From Rariglobus hedericola (GTDB taxonomy: Bacteria > Verrucomicrobiota > Verrucomicrobiia > Opitutales > Opitutaceae), in contig NZ_VMBG01000001.1 in assembly GCF_007559335.1 (NCBI RefSeq), positions 1,426,001 to 1,490,000 on the forward strand: 64,000 bases of DNA, in the 5' to 3' direction. Position 1 is the stretch's first letter; each line of letters begins with the position of its first letter. This document shows, piece by piece, positions 38,145 through 47,367 of the stretch. A model generated the notes under the pieces. It was not told where the DNA came from and did not search any database. It saw nothing but the letters and a program-made list of their open reading frames with translations. Made by a program: the position numbers and the translations under genes.

Positions 38145-40805
38145 ATGCACGCCGTTCGCCCCGATCCCGATGAATTGCTGGCGGCCCTCCCGCCCGACGA
38201 CTCGCGCCCGCGCCCCGGACGTCTGAAAATCTTCCTCGGGATGAGCCCCGGCGTGGGCAAGACCTACGCCATGCTCCGCGCCGGGCACGCCGAACTCGCC
38301 GACGGCGGCGACGTCGTGATCGCCTTCGTCGAAACCCACGGCCGCGCCGAAACCACCGCGCTCACCGCCAATCTCCCCGCCATCCCCCGCCGTCGTATCG
38401 AACATCGCGGCACCTGGATCGAGGAGATGGATGTCGATGCCGTCCGCACCCGCAGGCCGCAGTTCGCGCTCGTCGACGAACTCGCCCACACCAACGCCGC
38501 CGGCTCCCGTCACGCCAAGCGCTGGCAGGACGTCCTCGAGTTGCTCGAAAACGGTATCAGTGTTTTCACTACGCTCAACATCCAGCACGTCGAGTCCCGC
38601 GCCGACGCCGTGCGCCAGATCACCGGCGCCACCCAGCACGAGACCGTCCCCGACTCCCTCCTCGACCGCGCCGACGAACTCGAGCTCGTCGACCTCACCC
38701 CCGAGGCGCTCCTCGAACGTCTGCGCGAGGGCAAAGTCTACGATCCCGCCCGCGCCGCCGCCGCGCAGGAAGGTTTTTTCCGCGAGACGCATCTCACCGC
38801 ATTGCGCGAACTGGCTCTCCGCACGACCGCCGAACGCGTTGACCGCCAGCTCCGCACCCTCCGCGCCGGCGGCGAACGCCACACCGTCTGGCGCAGCGGC
38901 GAACGCCTCCTCGTCGCCGTCGGCCCGAGTCCGTTTTCCACCCAACTCGTCCGCTGGACCCGCCGCATGGCCGCCGTGCAGGGCGCACCGTGGGTCGCCG
39001 TCCACGTCGAGACGTCCGGCACGTTGTCCGACGACGCCCAGCGTCTCCTCGACCGCAACCTCGCGCTCGCCCGCGAACTCGGCGCCGAGGTCGTCATCAC
39101 CCACGACGAGCACGTTCCCACCGCCCTCGTGCGCACCGCCCTCCGCCACAACGCCACGCAGATCGTCGTCGGCAAACCCCGCGGCTCGATCCTTTGGGAA
39201 ACGCTGCGCGGCGGTTCGCTGGTGGACCGCCTGCTCCGCCTCGGCGGCAACATCGACATCCACGTCGTCCCCGCCGAAACCAAATCACCGCGCCTCCCCG
39301 CGTTTTTCGACAAATCCCTCCGCAGCCGTCCCTCTGAATACGGTCTCGTCGCCGGCGTGCTCGCCATCATCACCGCCTTGGGACTGCTCCTGCCCGCCGA
39401 CACCTACCTCGCCGTCGGTCTCGTTTATTTACTCGCCGTGATCGCCCTCAGCCTTCGCACCGGTCGCGGGCCCGTGCTCGCCGCGGGCCTGTTGAGCGCG
39501 CTCACCTGGAACTTCCTCTTCATTCCGCCGCGCTTCACGTTTCACATCAGCAAAATCGAGGAAGCCACGCTCTTCGTGACTTACTTTATCGTCGCGATCA
39601 TTGCCGGACAACTCACTTCGCGCATCCGTGCGCAAGGCGCCAACGAACGCAAACGCGAGGAGCGCGCCACCGCCTTGTTCGAGCTCACCCGCGCCCTCGC
39701 CGCCGCCCGCACGCTCGACGACGCCGTATTCAGCGCGCTGCGACAAGCCGACCAGCTCTTCTCCGCGCAGACCACTTTGCTGCTCCCCGACGCAGACGAC
39801 CGGCAGCTGATTCCGCACTTCGCCGCCTCGTTCACGCTCACCGAAAAAGAACTCGGCGTGGCCTCCTGGTCGTGGCGCCAAGCCCGCCCCGCCGGCCGTT
39901 TCACCGACACGTTGCCGGGCAGCGCCGGTTTTTATTTTCCGCTGATTCGCGAAGAACGCGCCATCGGCGTGCTAGGCGTCGTCGTTCCCGCCGGACGCGA
40001 TCTCACACTCGCGCAACGCGACTTGGTGGAAGCCTTCGCCCGCCAGCTCGCGCTCAGCGTGGAGAGCGACCAGCTCCGCGCCGCGCAGGAACGCGAAAAA
40101 CTCCTCGCCGCCTCCGACAAACTCCACCGCGTCCTCCTCGACAGCGTCTCGCACGAACTGCGCACACCCCTTGCCGTGATTTCGTCGTCGCTCGAAAATC
40201 TCGAACAAGCCGACGCCTCCCTGCGCAACGATCTTCTCGCCGAGGCCCGCACCGCCACGCATCGCCTCAACCGCCTCGTCGGCAACCTGCTTGACCAGAC
40301 CCGCCTCGAAAGCGGCGCGCTCAAACCCCGCGTCGATTGGTGCGATGTCGGAGATCTGCTCAACGCTGCCGTGGATCAGGTGCGCGATGCGCTGGTCGAT
40401 CATCCGCTCACCCTCGACGCCGCGCCCGACCTCCCGCCCATCCGCGCCGACTTCGCCCTCACCGAGCAGGCCCTCGTCAACCTGCTGCTCAACGCTGCGC
40501 GCCACACGCCAGCCGGCACGGCTGTCACGTTGTCCGCGCAACTTAATGCCGAGGCCTCGCGCATTCTCTTCTCGGTCGCCGACCGCGGCCCGGGTCTCCC
40601 TCCCGCAATGACCGGTAACCTCTTCGCCAAATTTGCGCGCGGCGACCACGCCCGCGCCGGCGGACTCGGACTCGGCCTGTCGATCGTGCGCGGTTTCATC
40701 CGCTCCCAAGGCGGCGACGTTACCGCCGAGAACCGCCCCGATGGCGGCGCTGTCTTCACCCTTTACCTGCCCTACGCGCGGGCCGACGCTCGCGAACCGT
40801 CATGA
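38145..40805 (+). CDS. kdpD: Sensor histidine kinase KdpD
   Basis: 886 aa. An N-terminal KdpD domain with Walker A GMSPGVGKT (about 32-40) and ALVDELAHTN; a universal-stress-like domain (about 245-375); four transmembrane helices (about 400-490); a GAF-like region; then the kinase core with phospho-His in VSHELRTPLAV (about 670), N box QALVNLLLNAARHTP, and G boxes DRGPGLPP and GGLGLGLSIV. It senses K+ limitation or turgor and phosphorylates KdpE. Its stop overlaps the kdpE start as ATGA, so the pair is translationally coupled. Confidence 0.96.
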   Translation: MHAVRPDPDELLAALPPDDSRPRPGRLKIFLGMSPGVGKTYAMLRAGHAELADGGDVVIAFVETHGRAETTALTANLPAIPRRRIEHRGTWIEEMDVDAVRTRRPQFALVDELAHTNAAGSRHAKRWQDVLELLENGISVFTTLNIQHVESRADAVRQITGATQHETVPDSLLDRADELELVDLTPEALLERLREGKVYDPARAAAAQEGFFRETHLTALRELALRTTAERVDRQLRTLRAGGERHTVWRSGERLLVAVGPSPFSTQLVRWTRRMAAVQGAPWVAVHVETSGTLSDDAQRLLDRNLALARELGAEVVITHDEHVPTALVRTALRHNATQIVVGKPRGSILWETLRGGSLVDRLLRLGGNIDIHVVPAETKSPRLPAFFDKSLRSRPSEYGLVAGVLAIITALGLLLPADTYLAVGLVYLLAVIALSLRTGRGPVLAAGLLSALTWNFLFIPPRFTFHISKIEEATLFVTYFIVAIIAGQLTSRIRAQGANERKREERATALFELTRALAAARTLDDAVFSALRQADQLFSAQTTLLLPDADDRQLIPHFAASFTLTEKELGVASWSWRQARPAGRFTDTLPGSAGFYFPLIREERAIGVLGVVVPAGRDLTLAQRDLVEAFARQLALSVESDQLRAAQEREKLLAASDKLHRVLLDSVSHELRTPLAVISSSLENLEQADASLRNDLLAEARTATHRLNRLVGNLLDQTRLESGALKPRVDWCDVGDLLNAAVDQVRDALVDHPLTLDAAPDLPPIRADFALTEQALVNLLLNAARHTPAGTAVTLSAQLNAEASRILFSVADRGPGLPPAMTGNLFAKFARGDHARAGGLGLGLSIVRGFIRSQGGDVTAENRPDGGAVFTLYLPYARADAREPS

Positions 40806-41509
40806 CCACACCCGCCGCCCTGCCCGCGCCCGCTTTGCTCGTGATCGACGACGAGGCGCAGATCCGTCGCCTGCTGCGGGTCACTCTCGAAGCCGGTGGC
40901 TACCGCGTTCGCGAAGCCGAGACCGGCGCGCAAGGTCTCCACGAAATCGCTCTCAACGCGCCCGATGGCATCATCCTTGATCTTGGCCTGCCCGACATGG
41001 ACGGCGGCGAAGTCGTCCGCCGTCTGCGCGAATGGTCACGCCTGCCCGTGCTCGTGCTCTCGGTGCGCGGCTCCGAGGACGACAAAATCGCCGCCCTCGA
41101 CGCGGGTGCCGACGACTACCTCACCAAGCCTTTCGGCGGGCGCGAACTGCTCGCCCGCGTGCGTGCCATCCTGCGCCGCGTGCAGTCCACCGGCGAACAA
41201 GCCATCGTCCAAATCGGTGACATCGAGATCGACCAGGTCGCCCGCCTCGTGCGCCGTAAAGGCGAAGAGGTTCACCTCACCGCCAAGGAATACGCGCTGC
41301 TCCGCCTGCTCGTTCAACATCGCGGCAAGGTCGTCACTCACCGCCAGATCCTCCGCGAGCTTTGGGGTCCGCAGGCCGAGGAGAACACGCACTACCTGCG
41401 CGTGCAGATGACGCATCTGCGCCAAAAACTCGAAGCGAACCCGCAGACTCCGCAGCTCCTTAAAACCGAACCCGGCGTAGGTTACCGCCTGATCGACGCC
41501 ACGGCCTGA
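40802..41509 (+). CDS. kdpE: Response regulator KdpE
   Basis: 235 aa, OmpR family. The receiver has the acidic pair in VIDDEAQIRRL and the phospho-Asp in IILDLGLPDMDGGE; Lys in YLTKPFGGREL. The winged-helix DNA-binding domain (about 135-230) contains LTAKEYALLRLLVQHRGKVV and a C-terminal wing ending EPGVGYRLID. It probably activates the operon from the direct repeat at 33444-33460. Confidence 0.95.
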   Translation: MTTPAALPAPALLVIDDEAQIRRLLRVTLEAGGYRVREAETGAQGLHEIALNAPDGIILDLGLPDMDGGEVVRRLREWSRLPVLVLSVRGSEDDKIAALDAGADDYLTKPFGGRELLARVRAILRRVQSTGEQAIVQIGDIEIDQVARLVRRKGEEVHLTAKEYALLRLLVQHRGKVVTHRQILRELWGPQAEENTHYLRVQMTHLRQKLEANPQTPQLLKTEPGVGYRLIDATA

Positions 41510-41559
41510 GTTCAAGGCTTGCGAAGGCCATTTCGCGGAGGCTTGCTTGGACCTTTCCC

Positions 41560-42075
41560 ATGAGCAATTCCAACGAACAAGCCATCATCAAGACCGCCTA
41601 CGGCGAAATGACCGTCGAATTCTGGTCCGACGTCGCCCCTAAGACTGTCGAAAACTTCAAAAAACTCGCCAACGAGAAGTTCTACGACGGCACTGCGTTT
41701 CATCGCATCATCAAGGGCTTCATGATCCAGGGCGGCTGCCCCAACACCAAGAAGGGTGCCCGCGGCATCCCCGGCACCGGCGACCCCGGCTACAAGATCA
41801 AGGCCGAGTTCAATGACCGCCACCACGACCGCGGCGTCCTCTCGATGGCCCGCTCCTCCAGCCCCGATTCCGCCGGCTGCCAGTTCTTCATCTGCAACGG
41901 CAACGCCCGCTTCCTCGACAAACAATACACCGCCTTCGGCAAGGTCATCGCCGGCGACGACGTCCTCGAGAAGATCTCCAATCTCCCCACCACCCACGGC
42001 GGCGGCGGCGAAAAGAGCACCCCGATCGAGCGCGTCGAGGTCGAGAGCATCCGTATCGTTCCCGGCAAGGAATAA
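41560..42075 (+). CDS. ppiB: Peptidyl-prolyl cis-trans isomerase, cyclophilin type
   Basis: 171 aa without a signal peptide, so cytoplasmic. Cyclophilin active-site segments are visible: FHRIIKGFMIQGG (catalytic Arg), AGCQFFICNGNARFLDKQYTAFG. It assists proline isomerisation in protein folding. It is monocistronic, 50 bp after kdpE and followed by a terminator. Confidence 0.95.
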   Translation: MSNSNEQAIIKTAYGEMTVEFWSDVAPKTVENFKKLANEKFYDGTAFHRIIKGFMIQGGCPNTKKGARGIPGTGDPGYKIKAEFNDRHHDRGVLSMARSSSPDSAGCQFFICNGNARFLDKQYTAFGKVIAGDDVLEKISNLPTTHGGGGEKSTPIERVEVESIRIVPGKE

Positions 42076-42116
42076 TCCTCCCGCGCACGGATCGCACACG
42101 CGACTCCTGCCCTTTC

Positions 42117-42150
42117 AAAACCGGCTCCCGTTCACGGGCGCCGGTTTTTT
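42117..42150 (+). terminator. ppiB terminator
   Basis: Stem AACCGGC/GCCGGTT extended by CCCG/CGGG past a one-base bulge, loop TTCA, then T6. It lies about 40 nt after the stop. Confidence 0.88.
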
Positions 42151-42171
42151 CATGTCTCGTTTCAAGGCCTT

Positions 42172-42410
42172 TTTAACACAGAGGTCGCAGAGGACACTGA
42201 GGCGCGGAGGGCGGACTGAAGACGGACTACAGAGGACTGAGGACGGACGGAACCGAGAGGCCGAGGGAGCAATACGGAGTGACGGAGAACAGAGTTGGAA
42301 ACATGAAAGTCAGAGAGAACCCGTCTGTTTTCTGTTCTTAGTAGTCTGTTCTCTGTTCTCTGTAGTCCGTCGTGTCCGCCCTCTGTGTTCTCTGCGACCT
42401 CTGCGTTTAA
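42172..42410. repeat. CAGAG-family foldback, large copy
   Basis: The left arm (42172-42260) begins TTTAACACAGAGGTCGCAG and continues as a 9-nt-period CAGAG array, then a GGACTACAGAGGACTGAGG tract. The right arm (42318-42410) is its inverted counterpart, ending CTCTGCGACCTCTGCGTTTA. The centre (42260-42318) is unique. No gene is seen inside. With the terminator it accounts for the whole 42076-42447 gap. Confidence 0.85.
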
Positions 42411-42447
42411 ACTTCTGATGCTCCGGCGAAGCGTTCTCACCCGCTGA

Positions 42448-42972
42448 TCAACGCCTCGCGAGCAGCGCAGGCAGCGACGCTTCAAAAGCGTGCAACTGAC
42501 TGTGCGTGACACCCGGCTCGCGCCGGATGGTTTCCAACAGGTGGTTGCGCGTATCTTCCATCGCACTTTCGTCCTGCATGGCGATGCGGCGCACGATGCC
42601 CACGAGCCCGAGGGTCTCACCGCGCGAGTTGGCGACGATCTGCTTGATTGCGGACGAGAAGAACCGCTCGCCGTTCGCGTTCTGCGATTCCTGCATTTTG
42701 ATCACCGGAATGCGCGTGTCGAAAAGCCGCGTCTCGTCGGCAAAAAACGCCTCGGCCAGTTCACGCGGGAAAAGATCGAAATCGTTTTTTCCGACCACCT
42801 CTTTTTGCTTTCGCCCGAGGTTGGCCAGATGCGCGCGGTTGTTGTAGAGAAAGCGGCTGTCGGTATCCTTGATGAAGACGAAATCACGGACCTCATCGAG
42901 GATGGAAAGGAGGAGGCTGCAGTGCGTGTTTTTGACGTAAATCGCCAAATCGGAGGTATCGATGGTCAGCAT
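42448..42972 (-). CDS. PAS-domain protein
   Basis: 174 aa from 42972. A short N-terminal helix is followed by one PAS fold (about 22-140: FVFIKDTDSRFLYNNRAHL, NDFDLFPRELAEAFFADE, then the return strands around ERFFSSAIKQIV and GLVGIVRRIA). The C-terminal 40 residues are helical and could be a connector. There is no kinase or output domain, so it is a stand-alone sensor or a partner of another signalling protein. It is a single gene beside repeats. Confidence 0.75.
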   Translation of the reverse strand: MLTIDTSDLAIYVKNTHCSLLLSILDEVRDFVFIKDTDSRFLYNNRAHLANLGRKQKEVVGKNDFDLFPRELAEAFFADETRLFDTRIPVIKMQESQNANGERFFSSAIKQIVANSRGETLGLVGIVRRIAMQDESAMEDTRNHLLETIRREPGVTHSQLHAFEASLPALLARR

Positions 42973-43090
42973 GGGGGTATGGGGTTGAAGCGATAAAGTT
43001 CTTAGCTCTGAGACGCTTCGAATCCAAGCGAGGAAACACGCAAAACCACGAATCCGGAAAAATCCCGATATCCGTCCCCGCGCCGCCCGT

Positions 43091-45205
43091 TTACTTCTCG
43101 ACCGTGACCGGCACTTCCGTCGCCAGCTGGGTCATGATCGACTCACTCACGCGGGTCAGTCCAGTGCGGGCGATCTGGCTGGCGGGATGAATATCTTGGG
43201 CAGCCAGATACTGGGTGAGGCTGGCGGCGTAGCGTTGTTCGGTCTCGTAGCGTTTGGCCTGGTCGAGCCTGCCGATAAACTCCGCCACGCGCGGGGCGAG
43301 CTGCGCCATGCGCTGGTTGAGAATCACGTCGTTGGGCGCAAACGCGGTCGCGGCAGCCAGCGCTTCCCAGGCGGAATACGCGTTGTTTTGGGCGAGCAGT
43401 TCCTCGGTCTGGGCGAGGTAGATTTCCACGCGAGCCATGCGGTCGATCACGGCCTTGAGCTGCGGTCCGCGGACATTGTCGTTGAGGAACGCCACCGCGA
43501 GTTCGGCGCGTTTTTCATAGATACGGCGGAAGTCGTCCCGCTTGAACGCATCGTCAAACACCACGCCGGCCTGGGTGCCGAGGTCGGCCTGAGAGGCCAT
43601 GTTCTCGGTGTAGTTCTTAATGGCGGGATTGAGCGGCCAGAGTTGTGCGGCTTTTTCGACAAACTCCTGGGCCTTCGAATAGTTTCCGGTGGCGGCGGCT
43701 TGCTGCGCGGCGTTGAGCGAGAGCGTGCTCATGCGCTGGGCGGAGCGCACGGCGGCGTTCACCTCGGGTGCGCGGAAATCCTTCGTCAGCGTGCCGATCT
43801 CCTCGGTAAGACCGATCACCGCATCGTAGTCGCGCAGGTCGGCGAGCTTACGGGCTTCATCGACCTTGCGGTAAAGCGTGAGCAACGCCTCTTTGCGCGC
43901 CGGCTCGAACTGGGTGACGGCCGGCATGTATTCGCCGAGGAAGAACGTTTCCTGCAGGCGTTCGAGCGCGGCGACCTTGCGGCCGTCGTCATAGTTGGAG
44001 CGCACGGCCGCCATGCCGCTATTGATGTCATTGATCGCCTCGCGCGAGAGGAACTCGATCGTCTCGACGGTTAGCGCGAGATCGGTCGAAGGAAGAAACG
44101 ACGACAGCTCTTTCTTGCCCACTTCGAGGTTCTGGTGGGAACCCTTGAAAATGTAACGGTAGAAACTCGAGGCGATCAGCGCATGTTGAAAACGGCGCTG
44201 GAGAAAAAGGCTCATGATCTGGCTCTGAAACTGGAGCTTGGCCTGGGTGACGGAGAGCAGACCCGCCGCCTCAAGCGACTTGATCTTGGCCTCGGTCTCG
44301 GCGAGTTCGCGCGCGCGGAAAAGCTGGCCGACCGGCCCTACCGTGGAACTGCCGCCGATCGTCTGCTTCGGCTGGGTGTTCCCGTTGTTGTTATTATTAT
44401 TGTTGTTGTTCCGGCTACCGTTCTGGCCGCCCGTGGTGGTCGTAGTGCCGTTGTTGCCGGTCGTCGTCGTGGTGCCGCCGGAATCGTTGGAATTGCCGGT
44501 GCTGAGATTGCCCAGGATCGCCGAACCCGAAATGGCGTCGGCCGCATTCTTGCCGGTTTCAGCCGCCATCGTATCACCCGCATAAACCACGCTCGCCGAC
44601 TGCTGGCGGCGGATGCGCTGGAGCTCCGTCTGCGTCACGGTGAACGCCTGCTTCTCGTCGCGGATGCGCCAGGCGTTGAAAATCTGGTTGGCCACGCCGA
44701 GGCTGTTGCCGCCGTCCGCGTCGTATTCGGATGCCCGATACAGGAGCTTCCAGGCCTCGACGACCGAGTCTTGGGAGCCGTTGGCGGTGCGAGTCGAGAG
44801 GAGTTTGAAAATCTCATCGAGCGTCGCGCCGTAAACATCCTGATCGCGGGTGGGAGGCAGCGACAGGTAGCGCTCGAAGCGCCCGCGGAAGACGCGGAAC
44901 TGGCCCATGTCGTAAGAATGGCCTTTCCAGTTCATCGTGCCGTTCTCGGGATTGATCGAGTCGGAGTTGGTGTCGAACGCCTGATTGATGATCTGCAGCA
45001 GCGTGCCGCTTTCGAGGCTGTTGATGTTCACCGCACGGGCGAGCGACTCGGTGGCGCCTGCGCGGCTGCCGGTGGCGTTGGCGGCAGTGCCGGTGGCGGC
45101 GGCCGGAGCGGCGGTGCCGGTGTTGGGGGCGTTAAACAGATCGGACTGCGCGCGTGCTGCCGTGACGGTAGCGAGGGCGGCAAAAATCAGGGTAAAGCGG
45201 CGCAT
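43091..45205 (-). CDS. Large exported helical-repeat protein with poly-Asn linker
   Basis: 704 aa from 45205 (MRRFTLIFAALATVTAARAQ), with a clear signal peptide. An Ala/Thr/Gly-rich segment is followed by a folded N-terminal domain, then a low-complexity linker (about 235-275, Thr/Gly-rich then nine Asn; DNA near 44384-44411 is an AAY triplet run), then a long TPR-like helical region to the C-terminus. It ends a unit with an ABC transporter and a lipoprotein; the lipoprotein stop is only 2 bp upstream. No family is recognised. A periplasmic or outer-membrane scaffold linked to the transporter is inferred. Confidence 0.72.
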   Translation of the reverse strand: MRRFTLIFAALATVTAARAQSDLFNAPNTGTAAPAAATGTAANATGSRAGATESLARAVNINSLESGTLLQIINQAFDTNSDSINPENGTMNWKGHSYDMGQFRVFRGRFERYLSLPPTRDQDVYGATLDEIFKLLSTRTANGSQDSVVEAWKLLYRASEYDADGGNSLGVANQIFNAWRIRDEKQAFTVTQTELQRIRRQQSASVVYAGDTMAAETGKNAADAISGSAILGNLSTGNSNDSGGTTTTTGNNGTTTTTGGQNGSRNNNNNNNNNGNTQPKQTIGGSSTVGPVGQLFRARELAETEAKIKSLEAAGLLSVTQAKLQFQSQIMSLFLQRRFQHALIASSFYRYIFKGSHQNLEVGKKELSSFLPSTDLALTVETIEFLSREAINDINSGMAAVRSNYDDGRKVAALERLQETFFLGEYMPAVTQFEPARKEALLTLYRKVDEARKLADLRDYDAVIGLTEEIGTLTKDFRAPEVNAAVRSAQRMSTLSLNAAQQAAATGNYSKAQEFVEKAAQLWPLNPAIKNYTENMASQADLGTQAGVVFDDAFKRDDFRRIYEKRAELAVAFLNDNVRGPQLKAVIDRMARVEIYLAQTEELLAQNNAYSAWEALAAATAFAPNDVILNQRMAQLAPRVAEFIGRLDQAKRYETEQRYAASLTQYLAAQDIHPASQIARTGLTRVSESIMTQLATEVPVTVEK

Positions 45206-45207
45206 GA

Positions 45208-45573
45208 TCAGAGTTTTTTGAGGCGTTCGACGTAGAGGAGTCCGCCTTTGCGCACGGTGATTTCGAAGCGGTAGCGCTGGGCCACGAGCAGGTTCGCCTT
45301 CAGCGAATCGGCGATGAATACCGGCAGGCGGGCGTCGTCGCGCAGCGTGCGCACCGCGATAAGCCGGCCCACGCCTTCGCGCCAGTTGAGTTGCGCGTCG
45401 ATCTCGGCCTCCAGCGAGTAACGGTTGCCCTGCAAGTTGTCCGGTGCCGAGAGAAAGGCGCGGACCGGAAAAGGCTCGCCGGAGCGCCCGCAACCGGACG
45501 CAAAAAACATCGGGACGACCAAGGCCGCCAAGATCCAGAAACGAGTCACAAAACGTTTAGACGACGGCGACAT
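45208..45573 (-). CDS. Small lipoprotein in the ABC transporter operon
   Basis: 121 aa from 45573 (MSPSSKRFVTRFWILAALVV). Lipobox FFASGC places the lipid on C28. The mature part (GRSGEPFPVRAFLSAPDNLQ, LEAEIDAQLNWREGVGRLIA) looks like a small beta-rich domain. It lies 17 bp after the transporter stop and 2 bp before the next start, so the three genes are almost certainly co-transcribed. Function unknown. Confidence 0.7.
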   Translation of the reverse strand: MSPSSKRFVTRFWILAALVVPMFFASGCGRSGEPFPVRAFLSAPDNLQGNRYSLEAEIDAQLNWREGVGRLIAVRTLRDDARLPVFIADSLKANLLVAQRYRFEITVRKGGLLYVERLKKL

Positions 45574-45590
45574 AGGGGTGGTTTCAAACG

Positions 45591-47276
45591 TCACGGCCAG
45601 CATTTTCTCTGGCAACCCCAAAACACCAGCGCGGCTCCCGTCAGCAAGTGTGCACCGAGGACACCGACCGCGACCAGCGGCGGCGACAACCAGCCTTTGT
45701 CCAGCGTGCCCACCGCGTCGTAAAAACTGGAGTCGGTCATCGCCGTGAGGTAACCCGCCCAGCCCCAGTAGGTCGCGATGAACGGCCGCACCGCCCAGAC
45801 CAGCGCGGCCGGCAGCGCCAGCACCACGCCGGAGAGCGGCAGTTGAAAGCCCACGAGATAAATCGACAGGAGCGAGGCCTTGTCCGGCGAGGACAACATG
45901 GCCGACAACCCGAGGCACACCACGCTCATCGACGCACCGGTCACGCTCAGCACCGCGAGTTGCGCGCCCCACCCGCCCGGGAATTCGCAGAGAAGTTTCA
46001 CGAAGACCGTCATCCACGCACCCTGCGCCGCGCCGAGCAGCGCCGTGTAGAGGAGTTTGGACCACGCGTAGGCGACCGGACGCAGGCCCGACATGCGTTC
46101 CTTTTCATAGAGCGTGCGCTCGGCCGCGATCTCGCGTGCGCCGTTGTTGCTGCCCATCAGGCACAGCAGGATCACTTGGAAAATAATCAACCCCGAGACC
46201 AGCGTGGCCGTCTCCGCCGCCGCCTGCCGGTGGGACGCCTTTGCCTGTAACATCTCCAGGAATCCGCCCGTCGTTTCCAACGCCAGTCCCTTCATCTGCG
46301 GCAGTCCGCCCAGCGCAAAAATCACCACGAGACAGGGAAACCCAAACGTGATCGCCATCGTGAGCAACAAGTAGCCGCGATCGCGCACCAGCAGTCGCCA
46401 GCGACGCGCCAGCAAGGTGACCAGTTGCGAGCCGACCGAGGGCCGCGCCGATACCCGACGCGAACCGGCCGGCAACGGTGCGGGCGAAACGGAGCCGGCG
46501 TGGCTTTCGCCCTGCGCGGCGACCACGGCCGCCCAGCGGTCGCGCCACTCCTCCTGCGTCTGTTCGCTCAGGCGGTCGTAGAGTTCGAGCGCATCGGAAA
46601 TGCCAAAGTGTTCCAGCATGGCCGCCAGCGGGCCCTGCCACACGACCACGCCTTCGAAGACCACGGTGACGGTGTCGAACTGGGAGAGCTTCGCGAGATT
46701 GTGGATCACGCACACGACCGTCTTCCCACGTTGTTCGACCAGCGCACGCAACACCGCGATGATTTGATCCTCCGAGCGCGGATCGAGTCCGCTGGTGACC
46801 TCATCGCACAGCAGGCACCGCGGATCGGTCGTGAGCTCGAGCGCGAGACCAAGGCGGCGCAATTGTCCGCCACTGAGTTTTTCGACCAGGGTCGCGCCGC
46901 GTTCCTGCAACCCGACGAGCTGGAGTAATTCGTCGTTGCGCGCGGCCAGCGTGGCTTCGTCGGTTTTCTGATAGAGTTTCAGCGCGTATCCCACGGCCTC
47001 GGCCACCGTGAGTTTGCCATGGGCGATGCTGAACTGCGGGGCAAAGGCCACGTCGCGCAGCAACTCCTCGCGCGAAGCGAGCGGGTGTCCGTGCAGGAGC
47101 ACTTCGCCCTCGGATGGGAGGATGTCGAGGATGCCCTTGAGCAGCGTCGTCTTGCCGCAACCCGAGGGGCCGATCAGCGCGTGCAGACCGCCGGCGGCAA
47201 AATGGGCGGTGGCGCCATGCACGAGGGCCGGCGCATTGGGTTTCGGACGAACGGTGAGGTTGCGGCAGGAAAGCAT
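45591..47276 (-). CDS. ABCG-type transporter, fused ATPase and membrane domain
   Basis: 561 aa from 47276 (MLSCRNLTVRPKPNAPALVH); 47294 and 47297 are alternative starts. The ATPase domain (1-225) has Walker A GPSGCGKTT, signature LSGGQLRRLGLAL, Walker B CLLCDEVTSGLD and the switch His in VIHNLAKL. After a linker (about 245-290) come six transmembrane helices (about 310-550) of the ABC-2/ABCG type, with MGSNNGAREIAAERTLYEKE before the second helix. This half-transporter probably dimerises and exports a lipid or envelope component. First gene of a three-gene unit. Confidence 0.88.
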   Translation of the reverse strand: MLSCRNLTVRPKPNAPALVHGATAHFAAGGLHALIGPSGCGKTTLLKGILDILPSEGEVLLHGHPLASREELLRDVAFAPQFSIAHGKLTVAEAVGYALKLYQKTDEATLAARNDELLQLVGLQERGATLVEKLSGGQLRRLGLALELTTDPRCLLCDEVTSGLDPRSEDQIIAVLRALVEQRGKTVVCVIHNLAKLSQFDTVTVVFEGVVVWQGPLAAMLEHFGISDALELYDRLSEQTQEEWRDRWAAVVAAQGESHAGSVSPAPLPAGSRRVSARPSVGSQLVTLLARRWRLLVRDRGYLLLTMAITFGFPCLVVIFALGGLPQMKGLALETTGGFLEMLQAKASHRQAAAETATLVSGLIIFQVILLCLMGSNNGAREIAAERTLYEKERMSGLRPVAYAWSKLLYTALLGAAQGAWMTVFVKLLCEFPGGWGAQLAVLSVTGASMSVVCLGLSAMLSSPDKASLLSIYLVGFQLPLSGVVLALPAALVWAVRPFIATYWGWAGYLTAMTDSSFYDAVGTLDKGWLSPPLVAVGVLGAHLLTGAALVFWGCQRKCWP

Positions 47277-47367
47277 GGGGCTACTGGGCCGCATCATCAC
47301 GGAAGCATCGAAAGACGGAAGCCCTGAAACAATTACCTGTATAAATTCGTCGTTTCGCCCACAACCC

